The notes: generated by a model from the sequence alone, not told the origin. A DNA stretch of 64,000 nucleotides from Enterobacter asburiae (GCF_024599655.1 NZ_CP102247.1:1550001-1614000); one strand, 5' to 3'. Counted from the stretch's first letter, positions 35,264-44,638 are shown. Numbers and translations are program-made.

Positions 35264-38110
35264 TTGAAATACCTCGTCTCCTTTCGTACTACGCTGAAAG
35301 TTTCTCGCTATCTGTTTCGGGCGCTGGCGCTCCTGCTTTGGCTGCTGGTGGCCTTGTTCTCGGTGTTTTACATCGTAAACGCGCTGCACCAGAAAGAAGC
35401 GGAGATCCGCCAGGAGTTTAACTTAAGCTCCGACCAGGCCCAGCGCTACATTCAGCGAACGTCTGACGTGATGAAGGAGCTGAAGTATATAGCCGAGAAT
35501 CGTCTGACGGCGGAAAACGGCATCCTGGCGCTTCGCGGGCGTAATGACAAAACCGAAGTCCCGGACTTCCAACCCCTGTTCCCGGACTCCGATTGCTCCA
35601 CCATGAGCAATTCCTGGCGCGGGTCGCTGGAATCCCTTGCCTGGTTTATGCGCTACTGGCGCGACAATTTCTCCGCCGCCTATGACCTGAACCGTGTATT
35701 CCTGATTGGCAGCGAAAATCTCTGCATGGCTGACTTTGGCCTGCGCGATGTGCCCGTTGAGCGTGACGATGCGCTGAAAAGCCTGCATGAACGTATTGTG
35801 AAATATCGCAATGCGCCGCAGGACGAGCGCGGGAATAACATCTTCTGGGTTAGCCAGGGCCCGCGCCCGGGCGTGGGCTATTTCTACGCCCTGACGCCGG
35901 TGTATCTCGGCAATCGCCTGCAGGCGCTGCTGGGGATTGAGCAGACCATTCGCATGGAAAATTTCTTCACCCCGGGCAGCCTGCCTATGGGAGTAACCAT
36001 TCTGGATGAAAACGGTCATCAGCTGATCTCACTCGCCGGGCCGGATAACCGGTTAAACGTCGAACCGCACTGGATGCAGGAACGGTCGTGGTTTGGCTAT
36101 ACCTCGGGTTTCCGCGAACTGGTGCTGAAGAAGAGCCTGCCGCCTTCGTCGCTGAGTATTGTCTATTCGGTGCCAGTGGACATGGTGCTTGAGCGGATAC
36201 GCATTCTCATCATGAATGCCATTCTGCTGAACCTGATCGCGGGTGGGGCGCTGTTCACCCTGGCGCGCATGTATGAGCGGAAAATCTTTATTCCCGCCGA
36301 GAGCGACGCCCAGCGGCTGGAGGAACACGAGCAGTTTAACCGCAAGATTGTTGCCTCGGCACCGGTGGGGATCTGTATTCTGCGTACCCAGGACGGGACC
36401 AATATTCTGAGTAACGAACTGGCGCATAACTACCTGAACATGCTGACGCATGAAGACCGGCAGAGGCTGACGCAAATTATCTGCGGCCAGCAGGTTAACT
36501 TTGTCGACGTGCTCACCAGTACGCACACCAACCTGCAGATCAGCTTTGTCCATTCACGCTATCGCAATGAAAACGTGGCGATTTGCGTGCTGGTGGATGT
36601 CTCCGCGCGCGTGAAGATGGAAGAGTCGCTGCAGGAGATGGCGCAGGCGGCGGAGCAGGCCAGCCAGTCGAAATCCATGTTCCTTGCCACCGTCAGCCAC
36701 GAGTTGCGAACGCCGCTGTACGGGATCATCGGTAACCTCGACTTGCTGCAGACGAAAGAGCTGCCGAAAGGGGTCGACAGGCTGGTGACGGCGATGAACA
36801 ACTCCTCCAGCCTGCTGCTAAAAATCATCAGCGATATTCTCGACTTCTCTAAAATTGAGTCTGAGCAGCTGAAAATCGAGCCGCGGGAGTTCTCGCCGCG
36901 CGAGGTCATGAACCACATTAGCGCCAACTATCTGCCGCTGGTGGTGCGTAAACAGCTGGGGCTCTACTGCTTTATCGAACCGGACGTGCCGCTGACGCTG
37001 CATGGCGATCCGATGCGCCTGCAGCAGGTCATCTCTAACCTGCTCAGCAACGCCATCAAATTCACCGACGTTGGCTGTATCGTGTTGCACGTCTGCCGGG
37101 CGGGGGATTATCTGAGTATTCGCGTGCGCGACACGGGCGTCGGCATCCCGGCGAAGGAAGTGGTTCGCCTGTTCGACCCGTTCTTCCAGGTCGGGACCGG
37201 CGTGCAGCGTAACTTCCAGGGCACCGGACTGGGGCTGGCGATTTGTGAGAAGCTCGTCAGCATGATGGACGGGGATATCTCGGTGGATACCGAGCCCGGC
37301 ATGGGCAGCCAGTTCACCATCCGCATTCCGCTCTATTCGGCGCAGTATCCGGCAAAATCGACGGTGGACGGTCTGAGCGACAAGCGCTGCTGGCTGGCGG
37401 TGCATAACGCCTCATTGAATGACTACCTGACGGCGCTGCTTGCCCACAGCGGCGTGCGGGTGTGCCGCTATGAAGGTCAAACGCCGGACGTGGACGATGT
37501 GCTGATCGCCGACGAGATGCCGGATCAGCCGTGGCAGGGAAGAGGGGCGGTGCTCTTCTGTCGTCGCCACATTGGAATTCCTGTCGAGCGTACGCCTGGA
37601 GAATGGGTACACAGTGTCGCAACGCCGCACGAGCTGTTGAGCCTGCTGGCGCGCATCTACAAAGTGGAGCTGGAAGAGCGCGACGGCGCGGGCGGATTGC
37701 CGTCACCGGACTCTCTGGCGTCGGTGAATGACGATATGATGATTCTGGTGGTGGATGATCATCCGATTAACCGCCGCCTGCTGGCTGACCAGCTGGGATC
37801 GCTGGGCTACCAGTGCAAAACGGCCAATGACGGCGTGGATGCGCTGAATGTGCTGAGTAAAAATCATATTGATATCGTGCTTAGCGACGTCAACATGCCA
37901 AACATGGACGGCTACCGTCTGACGCAGCGCATCCGACAGCTGGGCCTGACGCTGCCGGTGGTGGGCGTAACGGCGAACGCGCTGGCGGAAGAGAAACAGC
38001 GCTGTCTGGAGTCAGGCATGGACAGCTGTCTGTCGAAGCCGGTGACGCTGGACGTGCTGAAACAGACATTGTCGATTTACGCGGATCGCGTGAGAAAAAC
38101 CAGAATATAA
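35264..38110 (+). CDS. rcsC: Hybrid sensor kinase RcsC
   Basis: The inner-membrane sensor of the Rcs envelope-stress phosphorelay, 948 residues (E. coli 949). It has two transmembrane helices (about residues 20-41 and 314-335) around a periplasmic domain, a histidine kinase core with His479 in ATVSHELRTP, ATP-binding boxes in SNLLSNAIKFTD, RDTGVGIP and GTGLGLAI, and a C-terminal receiver with Asp875 in VLSDVNMPNMDG. Translation probably begins at TTG (35264), because no other codon gives the conserved MKYLxSFRTTLK start. It is convergent with rcsDB. In E. coli the ato genes lie between gyrA and rcsC; they are absent here. Confidence 0.96.
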   Translation: MKYLVSFRTTLKVSRYLFRALALLLWLLVALFSVFYIVNALHQKEAEIRQEFNLSSDQAQRYIQRTSDVMKELKYIAENRLTAENGILALRGRNDKTEVPDFQPLFPDSDCSTMSNSWRGSLESLAWFMRYWRDNFSAAYDLNRVFLIGSENLCMADFGLRDVPVERDDALKSLHERIVKYRNAPQDERGNNIFWVSQGPRPGVGYFYALTPVYLGNRLQALLGIEQTIRMENFFTPGSLPMGVTILDENGHQLISLAGPDNRLNVEPHWMQERSWFGYTSGFRELVLKKSLPPSSLSIVYSVPVDMVLERIRILIMNAILLNLIAGGALFTLARMYERKIFIPAESDAQRLEEHEQFNRKIVASAPVGICILRTQDGTNILSNELAHNYLNMLTHEDRQRLTQIICGQQVNFVDVLTSTHTNLQISFVHSRYRNENVAICVLVDVSARVKMEESLQEMAQAAEQASQSKSMFLATVSHELRTPLYGIIGNLDLLQTKELPKGVDRLVTAMNNSSSLLLKIISDILDFSKIESEQLKIEPREFSPREVMNHISANYLPLVVRKQLGLYCFIEPDVPLTLHGDPMRLQQVISNLLSNAIKFTDVGCIVLHVCRAGDYLSIRVRDTGVGIPAKEVVRLFDPFFQVGTGVQRNFQGTGLGLAICEKLVSMMDGDISVDTEPGMGSQFTIRIPLYSAQYPAKSTVDGLSDKRCWLAVHNASLNDYLTALLAHSGVRVCRYEGQTPDVDDVLIADEMPDQPWQGRGAVLFCRRHIGIPVERTPGEWVHSVATPHELLSLLARIYKVELEERDGAGGLPSPDSLASVNDDMMILVVDDHPINRRLLADQLGSLGYQCKTANDGVDALNVLSKNHIDIVLSDVNMPNMDGYRLTQRIRQLGLTLPVVGVTANALAEEKQRCLESGMDSCLSKPVTLDVLKQTLSIYADRVRKTRI

Positions 38111-38132
38111 AAAAGGCCCGCAAGGGCCTTTT
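38111..38132 (+). terminator. Intrinsic terminator of rcsC
   Basis: AAAAGGCCC-GCAA-GGGCCTTTT is a perfect 9-bp stem with a GNRA-type loop beginning directly after the rcsC stop, followed by a further T run. Confidence 0.9.
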
Positions 38133-38140
38133 ACGTTTTT

Positions 38141-38178
38141 CACCCTCTCCCTGTGGGAGAGGGATGGGGTGAGGGCAT
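38141..38178. repeat. Short palindromic repeat between rcsC and rcsB (inverted copy of the one at 48067)
   Basis: CCCTCTCCC-TGT-GGGAGAGGG forms a perfect 9-bp hairpin followed by ATGGGGTGAGGGCATCA. The reverse complement matches 48067-48102 almost exactly, including the TGATGCCCTCACC lead. The pair shows that this is a dispersed repeat family. Here it may act as a terminator for the convergent rcsB. Confidence 0.75.
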
Positions 38179-38200
38179 CAGGCCGCACACCCGTCCGGGA

Positions 38201-38851
38201 TCAATCCTTGTCCGTTGCGCTCAGCGTAACGGAGGACAGATAGTTCAGCAGGGCAATATCGTTGTCCACGCCCAGCTTCATCATCGCTGATTTCTTCTGG
38301 CTGCTGATGGTTTTAATACTGCGGTTCAGCTTCTTGGCAATCTCGGTCACCAGGAAACCTTCTGCGAACAGGCGCAGAACTTCACTCTCTTTCGGGGACA
38401 GGCGTTTGTCACCGTAGCCACCCGCGCTGATTTTTTCCAGCAGACGAGAGACGCTCTCAGGCGTGAACTTCTTGCCTTTCTGCAGCGCAGCGAGCGCTTT
38501 TGGCAGATCGGTCGGTGCGCCCTGTTTCAGCACAATCCCTTCGATGTCCAGATCCAACACCGCGCTCAGGATCGCCGGGTTGTTGTTCATGGTCAGAACA
38601 ATGATCGAGATATCCGGGAAGTGACGTTTAATGTATTTGATGAGCGTGATCCCATCACCGTACTTGTCCCCAGGCATGGAGAGATCGGTAATAAGCACGT
38701 GTGCATCAAGCTTTGGGAGGTTATTGATCAGTGCTGTAGAGTCTTCAAATTCACCGACTACATTCACCCACTCGATCTGTTCAAGTGATTTGCGAATACC
38801 GAACAGTACAATCGGATGGTCATCGGCAATAATTACGTTCATATTGTTCAT
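38201..38851 (-). CDS. rcsB: Response regulator RcsB
   Basis: The output regulator of the Rcs phosphorelay, controlling capsule, motility and envelope genes. The 216-residue length is that of E. coli. The receiver has the acidic pair in IADDHPIV and the phosphoacceptor Asp56 in LITDLSMPG. A LuxR/NarL-type helix-turn-helix follows near residues 148-210 (LSPKESEVLRLFAEGFLVTEIAKKLNRSIKTIS). The start MNNMNVIIADD was chosen by homology; the reading frame continues upstream into rcsD but without family similarity. It lies 16 bases downstream of rcsD. Confidence 0.97.
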   Translation of the reverse strand: MNNMNVIIADDHPIVLFGIRKSLEQIEWVNVVGEFEDSTALINNLPKLDAHVLITDLSMPGDKYGDGITLIKYIKRHFPDISIIVLTMNNNPAILSAVLDLDIEGIVLKQGAPTDLPKALAALQKGKKFTPESVSRLLEKISAGGYGDKRLSPKESEVLRLFAEGFLVTEIAKKLNRSIKTISSQKKSAMMKLGVDNDIALLNYLSSVTLSATDKD

Positions 38852-38867
38852 GTATAAGGCTACCTTG

Positions 38868-41540
38868 CTACAGCAAGCTTTTGACGTAGGCGTCAATGTC
38901 GCTGATGTATTTTTCAATGCCAGAGGCATCTTTCTCACGAATTAGATGTTCCAGCGTTTCACATAACTGCTTGCCGGGAACCAGATTAAGCATGGCAAAC
39001 ACCCCTTTAAGCCGGTGTGCTGTCTGTGCCAGCGCTGCTAAATCATTCGCAGCGGACTCAGTATACAACCGCTTAACATCATCTGGTACTGTATCAACAA
39101 AGAGTGAATAGTATCCGCTGGCGTGAAGCTCGGCATTTTCATTGCCGCCTAACGGTGATTCCGCTATCTCTTCCTGCGCCAGCTGCTCTTCTATTAGTTG
39201 TAGTACAGCTTCCTGCATCGCATTGCTTATATTAAAGTTGACGCGCAGCTGGCCAGGGCCGATTTTCCGCACGCCTGACTCATCATCGCTTAAAAGCAAG
39301 CCGGAGGCAGTAAGATTAGACGGATTATCAGTTAAAAACAGATCAAATTCTTGACTTGCAAGTCTTTCATCCGGCGTGATGCAGGCCGCACCCCAGTTTT
39401 CTAACTGACGAACGACGATATTGCGGATCTCGTTCGAGGTCACATCGACCATCACCACGACGTCATCCAGCAGACGTTCTTCATCTTCTTCCTGCGGATT
39501 GGCCGCCATTTTCACGTGCAGAGAATAGCGGGTGCCGAGAGATTCACGGGCTTTGATATTCAGATGGCCGCCGAGCTTACGCGCCAGCTGATCGCACAGC
39601 CAGAAGGTCAGAGCATTGGCCTTGCCGTAGCGATCGCTTTGCGTGTCATTCAGGAACGGGAAGTGCAGGTTATCAATTTCACTCGTTGTGACGCCTTCCC
39701 CGGTGTCCAGGATGCGGAACGCCAGGCGGTCTTCTGCCGACTCCTCAGCGCTGACTTCCAGGGTGATCTTGCCGATCTGCGTGGTGGTCACGGCGTACTG
39801 AATAATCATCAGCAGAATGCGGCGCAGCGCTTCGCGATCGCCGTGGCGTTCGTCATTCGCCGGGAGATTGTTATTGATCAGCAGCTGCAACCCTTTGCGC
39901 TTAATCACGGGCAGCACGTCCGGCACCACTTCATCGATCAGATCCTGAATGGAGAAGAGGGTTGGCGTTCCCTTCCAGAAATCATTCTCCAGCATGTTCG
40001 CCAGCTGGATCTCATCAACCATTCTGACCAGCGAATCGGCCTGGCAGGCAAGCTGGTGGCTTTCAGAGGTGTTTAACGCCGCCGCCTGGGTCGCCAGCGT
40101 TTTTAACGGCTGCTTGAAGGCATCGCCAATGTTCTGCATGAATGCGGCGCGCCCCTGCTGGTTTTTCTCATACAGTCTTTGCGCTTGCTTGAGCTTTTTA
40201 TTGACCAGCACTTCGCGATCCTGGTCGCGAATAATGAATATTTGCGTGCGGGGAGCCACCTGGCTGCGGAACTGACGGATCTCGTACAGTTCATTGTTGA
40301 TGGTGGCCTGAATCACCCCCTGGTGCTGATCCGCCATGGTGGTGATGTTCTGCAGGTTAAGATGCGGCAGCAGATGGTCGGCAATTTTGTTGCTCATCAC
40401 CGTACGATTGGCCTCCTGGTCGTGAACTAAGACCCCAAGCGGCAGCACGGAAACAATTTCTTCATTCAGTGCACGCAATACGCGCAGCTCATTGCTGGTG
40501 CCGGCCGGAACCGCAGAGGCGTCGCTCTGACGCCCCGTCTGGAACCGGAAGGTGCTGTAGCCAAACAGCGCCAGCGCCAGCAGACCGATATTCAGCAGCA
40601 GAGGCAGCAGGATATTTTGCAGGGTGTCGAGCAACAGCGTGCCAAACGGCACCTGCCACACCAGACGCATCCCGGTCGAATTCAGCGATGAGGCAATTTC
40701 GATTTTCGAACCGTTAAAGGAGATCGAAACGCTTTCTGCGGCCTCTTTGTCTGACGCAGCACGCATGTTCTGGGTGCTGCTGTCTGGCTCCATACGGAAG
40801 CTGTCGAGCGGCATGTCCGGCGGGATTAAATCATTAATCGGTAAATCGAAGGCCACCACCGTCGCCAGGTGTCCTGGCTGGTTGAACGTGGTGCGCAGGG
40901 TAAAGTAATGACCGTTTTGCCAGGCCAGACGACGCAGGGAAGAGAAGCTCTCGCGTTCATCAAGGGCATTCGCCTGCTGCAGCATCTCTGCCCGGCGGGA
41001 ATCGACGATGCTGCCCACGGTGGTCTCTTTAAACCCGGAAGAGAGATCTTTTAACGGCAGCGTTGAGATCAGGATCATGCTGTTGTCCTGACCGTTCAGA
41101 TAGTACATCGACCACGGTACCGTTTCAGCGCCCCAGAGGGTATCCAGATAGGTCGAAATACGCTGCGTCATCTCAAGCGTCGCGCTGTCGTGAGAGCCAA
41201 AGATGAGGGCCTCGGTCTTACGCTGCGGTTTTTCGAGATAATAGACATCCTGCTTAAGCCGCGTCTCCTGAAGTCCATCCCCGGTCGAGGAGGTCGGGGC
41301 AGCCGCGATATTGTCGTAAATCTGCCAGGTGGCGTAGCGCCAGGTATCAATGCGCTTGTGCACGGCATGGGTGATATCAACGACCTGATAGCTCTTATCC
41401 TTCAGCCAGGCGTTAACCGCGCTTTGCACCATCACCCCCATGGTGACTAACAGCACAACGATCAAAAGAAGAAAGAAACGGGTGATGCTCCCGGGAAGGA
41501 GGGAAAATTTGCTCGGGGCGGTAGTTTCAGTCTGACTCAT
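38868..41540 (-). CDS. rcsD: Phosphotransferase RcsD
   Basis: RcsD passes phosphate from RcsC to RcsB. The 890-residue length matches E. coli. There are two transmembrane helices (FFLLLIVVLLVTMGVMVQSA near residue 22 and LLPLLLNIGLLALALFGY near 310), a kinase-like but histidine-lacking region, an RcsD-ABL domain, and a C-terminal HPt domain with the phosphoacceptor His842 in AQTAHRLKGVF. The start MSQTETT at 41540 was chosen by length and similarity. The upstream in-frame codons run into the micF-ompC region and are unlikely to be translated. Confidence 0.96.
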   Translation of the reverse strand: MSQTETTAPSKFSLLPGSITRFFLLLIVVLLVTMGVMVQSAVNAWLKDKSYQVVDITHAVHKRIDTWRYATWQIYDNIAAAPTSSTGDGLQETRLKQDVYYLEKPQRKTEALIFGSHDSATLEMTQRISTYLDTLWGAETVPWSMYYLNGQDNSMILISTLPLKDLSSGFKETTVGSIVDSRRAEMLQQANALDERESFSSLRRLAWQNGHYFTLRTTFNQPGHLATVVAFDLPINDLIPPDMPLDSFRMEPDSSTQNMRAASDKEAAESVSISFNGSKIEIASSLNSTGMRLVWQVPFGTLLLDTLQNILLPLLLNIGLLALALFGYSTFRFQTGRQSDASAVPAGTSNELRVLRALNEEIVSVLPLGVLVHDQEANRTVMSNKIADHLLPHLNLQNITTMADQHQGVIQATINNELYEIRQFRSQVAPRTQIFIIRDQDREVLVNKKLKQAQRLYEKNQQGRAAFMQNIGDAFKQPLKTLATQAAALNTSESHQLACQADSLVRMVDEIQLANMLENDFWKGTPTLFSIQDLIDEVVPDVLPVIKRKGLQLLINNNLPANDERHGDREALRRILLMIIQYAVTTTQIGKITLEVSAEESAEDRLAFRILDTGEGVTTSEIDNLHFPFLNDTQSDRYGKANALTFWLCDQLARKLGGHLNIKARESLGTRYSLHVKMAANPQEEDEERLLDDVVVMVDVTSNEIRNIVVRQLENWGAACITPDERLASQEFDLFLTDNPSNLTASGLLLSDDESGVRKIGPGQLRVNFNISNAMQEAVLQLIEEQLAQEEIAESPLGGNENAELHASGYYSLFVDTVPDDVKRLYTESAANDLAALAQTAHRLKGVFAMLNLVPGKQLCETLEHLIREKDASGIEKYISDIDAYVKSLL

Positions 41541-41865
41541 TGATATCTTTAACCCGTTATGGTCGTGCTCTGTGGCGATAGGGCAGTATAAAGGGTAATA
41601 ACTGAATTTCCAGCGCCACTGTCCGGGAAGAAGCGACTTTTTCGCCGGGCAATATCGGCGGTGGGGTGTGCAGTAAACATGTACAAACTCGCCATATGCG
41701 TACAAATAACAGGCATACGCGCCCGGAAAATAGCACGAATTAACAAGAAATTAAGTTTCGCCTCAATTCTATGTCCTCGCAGGATACCCGAGGAGAATTT
41801 AGTTAATAGTCGTTACAATTACGGTGCGGTAGCACAAAAAAAGAGAAGTTACGTAAAGAAAGGTA

Positions 41866-41958
41866 AAAAAAAACCGAATGCGGAGCATCCGGTTCAATTA
41901 GGGATAAACAGACATTCAAAACTGAATGACGGTAATAAATAAAGTTAATGATGATAGC
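41866..41958 (-). ncRNA. micF: MicF antisense small RNA
   Basis: MicF base-pairs with the ompF mRNA leader and represses it with Hfq. On the minus strand the transcript begins GCTATCATCATTAACTTTAT and ends in the terminator hairpin CCGGATG-CTC-CGCATTCGG followed by nine T residues. The length of about 93 nt and the position, divergent from ompC and behind rcsD, match E. coli. A -10 TAAAAT lies seven bases before the start. Most of the 5' target-pairing region is recognisably conserved, with changes near the middle. Confidence 0.92.
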
Positions 41959-41965
41959 GAGAGTT

Positions 41966-42009
41966 ATTTTAGAGATTAGGTGCGATCTTGTTTTGTCATT
42001 CAGTGCTGT
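41966..42009 (-). promoter_or_regulatory. micF promoter with a marbox
   Basis: The -10 TAAAAT is the complement of 41966-41971. ACAGCACTGAATGACAAAA (complement of 41991-42009) fits the MarA/SoxS/Rob consensus at all but two fixed positions and is centred about 42 bases before the micF start, the class II position. No good -35 is seen, which suits activator dependence. Confidence 0.7.
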
Positions 42010-42113
42010 AACGAATTTTATTGTAACTAATTGATATTTATGTGGTGATTTTCCTGTTTGATTATAAGTGCTAATTTTATAAGCTATTTGTGCTTTGTAA
42101 AAGTTCCTTGATA

Positions 42114-42178
42114 TTTACATTTTGAAACATGTTGATAGATAAATGAAACATCTTCAAAGTTTTCGTATCATATTCGCA
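42114..42178 (+). promoter_or_regulatory. OmpR-binding region upstream of ompC
   Basis: TTTACATTTTGAAACATG, then AAATGAAACATCTTC, then GTTTTCGTATCATATTC correspond to the three tandem OmpR sites C1, C2 and C3 of E. coli ompC, each with the GAAACAT-type or related core. They end just before the -35 element. Confidence 0.8.
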
Positions 42179-42207
42179 TTGGATTATTCTGTAATTTTGC
42201 GGAGAAT
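42179..42207 (+). promoter_or_regulatory. ompC promoter
   Basis: -35 TTGGAT (42179-42184) and -10 GAGAAT (42202-42207) are separated by 17 bases, as in the OmpR-dependent E. coli ompC promoter. Confidence 0.75.
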
Positions 42208-42217
42208 GAAATTGCCG

Positions 42218-42241
42218 ACTGGTTAATGAGGGTTAACCAGT
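42218..42241 (+). promoter_or_regulatory. Stem-loop in the ompC 5' leader
   Basis: ACTGGTTAA-TGAGGG-TTAACCAGT is a perfect 9-bp stem with a 6-base loop at the probable 5' end of ompC mRNA. The leader around it is long (about 75 bases) and is where sRNAs such as MicC and RseX pair in E. coli. Confidence 0.7.
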
Positions 42242-42283
42242 AAGCAGTGGCAATTATAAGGCATATAACAGAGGGTTAATAAA

Positions 42284-43396
42284 ATGAAAGTTAAAGTACT
42301 GTCCCTCCTGGTACCAGCACTCCTGGTGGCAGGCGCAGCAAATGCGGCCGAAATTTATAACAAAGATGGCAACAAATTAGATCTGTACGGTAAAGTCGAT
42401 GGTCTGCACTATTTCTCTGACGACAAGGGCAACGACGGCGACAAGACCTATATGCGTCTTGGCTTCAAAGGCGAAACTCAGGTTAACGATCAACTGACCG
42501 GTTACGGCCAGTGGGAATACCAGATCCAGGGCAACACCACTGAAGGTGACAACCAGTCCTGGACGCGTGTGGCGTTCGCGGGTCTGAAATTCGCTGAGGC
42601 GGGTTCTTTCGATTACGGTCGTAACTACGGCGTAATCTACGACGTAACCTCCTGGACCGACGTTCTGCCTGAATTTGGCGGCGATACCTACGGCGCAGAC
42701 AACTTCCTGCAATCCCGTGCTAACGGCGTTGCAACCTACCGTAACCAGGACTTCTTTGGTCTGGTTGACGGCCTGAACTTTGCTCTGCAATATCAGGGCA
42801 AAAACGGCAGCGTAAGCGGTGAAAACACCAGCGGTCGCAGCCTGCTGAACCAGAACGGCGACGGCTACGGTGCATCCGTGACCTATAACCTGGGCGAAGG
42901 TTTCAGCGTGGGTGGCGCGATGTCCTCCTCCAAACGTACCGCCGATCAGAACGCACCAGGCGTATACGGTAATGGCGATCACGCAGAAGTCTATTCTGGC
43001 GGCCTGAAATACGATGCTAACAACATCTATCTGGCAGCGCAGTACTCTCAGACCTACAACGCAACCCGTTTCGGTACCTCTAACGGCAGCAGCCCGACTA
43101 CCGCTTACGGCTTCGCTAACAAAGCGCAGAACTTCGAAGTGGTTGCTCAGTACCAGTTCGACTTCGGCCTGCGTCCATCCGTGGCTTACCTGCAGTCTAA
43201 AGGGAAAGACATCGAAGGTTACGGCGATCAGGATCTGCTGAAATATGTTGATGTTGGTGCGACTTACTACTTCAACAAAAACATGTCCACCTACGTGGAT
43301 TACAAAATCAACCTGGTTGATGAAAATGAATTCACCCGTCAGGCGGGTATCGGTACTGACGATATCGTCGCGCTGGGCCTGGTTTACCAGTTCTAA
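42284..43396 (+). CDS. ompC: Outer membrane porin OmpC
   Basis: A trimeric general porin of the OmpC/OmpF type, 370 residues. It has a 21-residue signal peptide (MKVKVLSLLVPALLVAGAANA), the mature start AEIYNKDGNKLDLYGKVDGL, the L3 constriction-loop motif PEFGGDTYGADNFLQSRANG, and a terminal Phe (LGLVYQF) needed for outer-membrane assembly. The external loops carry Asn/Ser/Gly-rich inserts (KNGSVSGENTSGRSLLNQNG and the segment near GTSNGSSPTTA) that vary between species. It is paired with micF and OmpR sites upstream and a strong terminator downstream. Confidence 0.95.
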   Translation: MKVKVLSLLVPALLVAGAANAAEIYNKDGNKLDLYGKVDGLHYFSDDKGNDGDKTYMRLGFKGETQVNDQLTGYGQWEYQIQGNTTEGDNQSWTRVAFAGLKFAEAGSFDYGRNYGVIYDVTSWTDVLPEFGGDTYGADNFLQSRANGVATYRNQDFFGLVDGLNFALQYQGKNGSVSGENTSGRSLLNQNGDGYGASVTYNLGEGFSVGGAMSSSKRTADQNAPGVYGNGDHAEVYSGGLKYDANNIYLAAQYSQTYNATRFGTSNGSSPTTAYGFANKAQNFEVVAQYQFDFGLRPSVAYLQSKGKDIEGYGDQDLLKYVDVGATYYFNKNMSTYVDYKINLVDENEFTRQAGIGTDDIVALGLVYQF

Positions 43397-43415
43397 TCGC
43401 TTCACCGTGTGACGT

Positions 43416-43440
43416 AAGGGGCCTGCTGGCCCCTTTTTTA
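43416..43440 (+). terminator. Intrinsic terminator of ompC
   Basis: AAGGGGCC-TGCT-GGCCCCTT followed by a T tract, 20 bases after the ompC stop. Confidence 0.93.
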
Positions 43441-43510
43441 TGCCTCTCTGATTCTCACAACTCACCCGTTTTGGTGTACTCTTGCCGCCCTGGCATGAGG
43501 ATAATAATGA

Positions 43511-44566
43511 ATGGACATGACTTTTTTACGCGCCAGCTTTCTGGCTATGCTTTTTTTCCTGACCGCGTGTAACGATCCCACCCCCGTGGCGAAAACCGAC
43601 ACACCCGCCGCGACGGTGCTCGAAGGCAAAACGATGGGGACCTTCTGGCGCGTCAGCGTCATGAACCTCGATAAAACGCGCACAGATGAACTTCGCGGCA
43701 AAATCCAGTCGCAGCTGGACGCCGACGATCAGCTGCTGTCGACCTATAAAAATGACTCGGCGCTGATGCGCTTTAACCTCTCCACCAGCACCTCCCTGTG
43801 GCCGGTGAGCGAGGCGATGGCCGATATCGTGACCGAGGCAATGCGCGTGGGTTACAAAACCAACGGCGCGATGGATGTGACCGTCGGACCGCTGGTAAAC
43901 CTTTGGGGATTTGGCCCTAACAAACAGCCGGTGACCACGCCTGAACAGGCGGCTATTGATGACGCCCGCGCCAGGACAGGGCTGCAGCATCTGACGGTGA
44001 TCAATCAGTACGGGCAACAGTACCTGCAAAAGGATATCCCCGATCTGTTTGTCGATCTGTCGACGGTCGGGGAAGGCTATGCGGCGGATCATCTTGCTGC
44101 GCTGATGGCCCAGGAAGGGATTTCCCGCTATCTGGTCTCCGTGGGCGGCGCGCTAGTCAGCCGGGGCATGAACGCCAGCGATAGGCCGTGGCGCGTAGCG
44201 ATTCAAAAGCCGACCGATCGGCAAAATGCCGTGCAGGCGATAGTGGATATCAACGGACATGGCATCAGTACCTCCGGAAGCTATCGTAACTATTACGAGC
44301 TTGAGGGGAAGCGTATTTCGCACGTTATCGATCCGCAGACCGGACGTCCCATCACGCATAACCTGGTCTCGGTGACGGTCATTGCCCCCACCGCGCTGGA
44401 AGCGGATGCCTGGGATACCGGATTAATGGTTCTCGGCCCGGAAAAAGCCAAAGAGGTGGTTCGTCAGGAAGGGCTGGCGGTTTATATGATCACCAAAGAG
44501 GGCGATGGGTTCAAAACCTGGCATTCACCGCAGTTCGACAGCTTCCTGGTGCGCGAAAAAAATTAA
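43511..44566 (+). CDS. apbE: FAD:protein FMN transferase ApbE (lipoprotein)
   Basis: ApbE links FMN covalently to threonine in flavoproteins such as RnfG and NqrC in the periplasm. The 351-residue protein has a lipoprotein signal with the lipobox LTAC (Cys20). FAD-binding and catalytic motifs follow: VLEGKTMGTFWRVS, DAMDVTVGPLVNLWGFG-like GAMDVTVGPLVNLWGFGP, DLSTVGEGYAADHLA, and HVIDPQTGRPITHNLVSVTV with the Mg ligands in LEADAWDTGLMVLG. It stands between ompC and ada, as in E. coli. Confidence 0.95.
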   Translation: MDMTFLRASFLAMLFFLTACNDPTPVAKTDTPAATVLEGKTMGTFWRVSVMNLDKTRTDELRGKIQSQLDADDQLLSTYKNDSALMRFNLSTSTSLWPVSEAMADIVTEAMRVGYKTNGAMDVTVGPLVNLWGFGPNKQPVTTPEQAAIDDARARTGLQHLTVINQYGQQYLQKDIPDLFVDLSTVGEGYAADHLAALMAQEGISRYLVSVGGALVSRGMNASDRPWRVAIQKPTDRQNAVQAIVDINGHGISTSGSYRNYYELEGKRISHVIDPQTGRPITHNLVSVTVIAPTALEADAWDTGLMVLGPEKAKEVVRQEGLAVYMITKEGDGFKTWHSPQFDSFLVREKN

Positions 44567-44578
44567 AAAGCAAGGTTG
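44561..44578 (+). promoter_or_regulatory. Ada-box-like sequence upstream of ada
   Basis: AATTAAAAAGCAAGGTTG aligns with the E. coli ada operator AATTAAAGCGCAAGATTG, 61 bases before the ada ATG, with the A-box GCGCA changed to AGCA. Methylated Ada is expected to bind here and switch on ada-alkB. Confidence 0.55.
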
Positions 44579-44638
44579 CGGGTTTTTTATCAGTGGCACT
44601 CAGGCAGGCTCTATGTATGCTTACAAGAGGAGCCGATA

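Noticed and set aside
41661..41942. Open frame of 93 codons between rcsD and ompC
   Set aside because: It runs through micF on the opposite strand, has a Lys/Arg-rich translation and lacks a ribosome-binding site.
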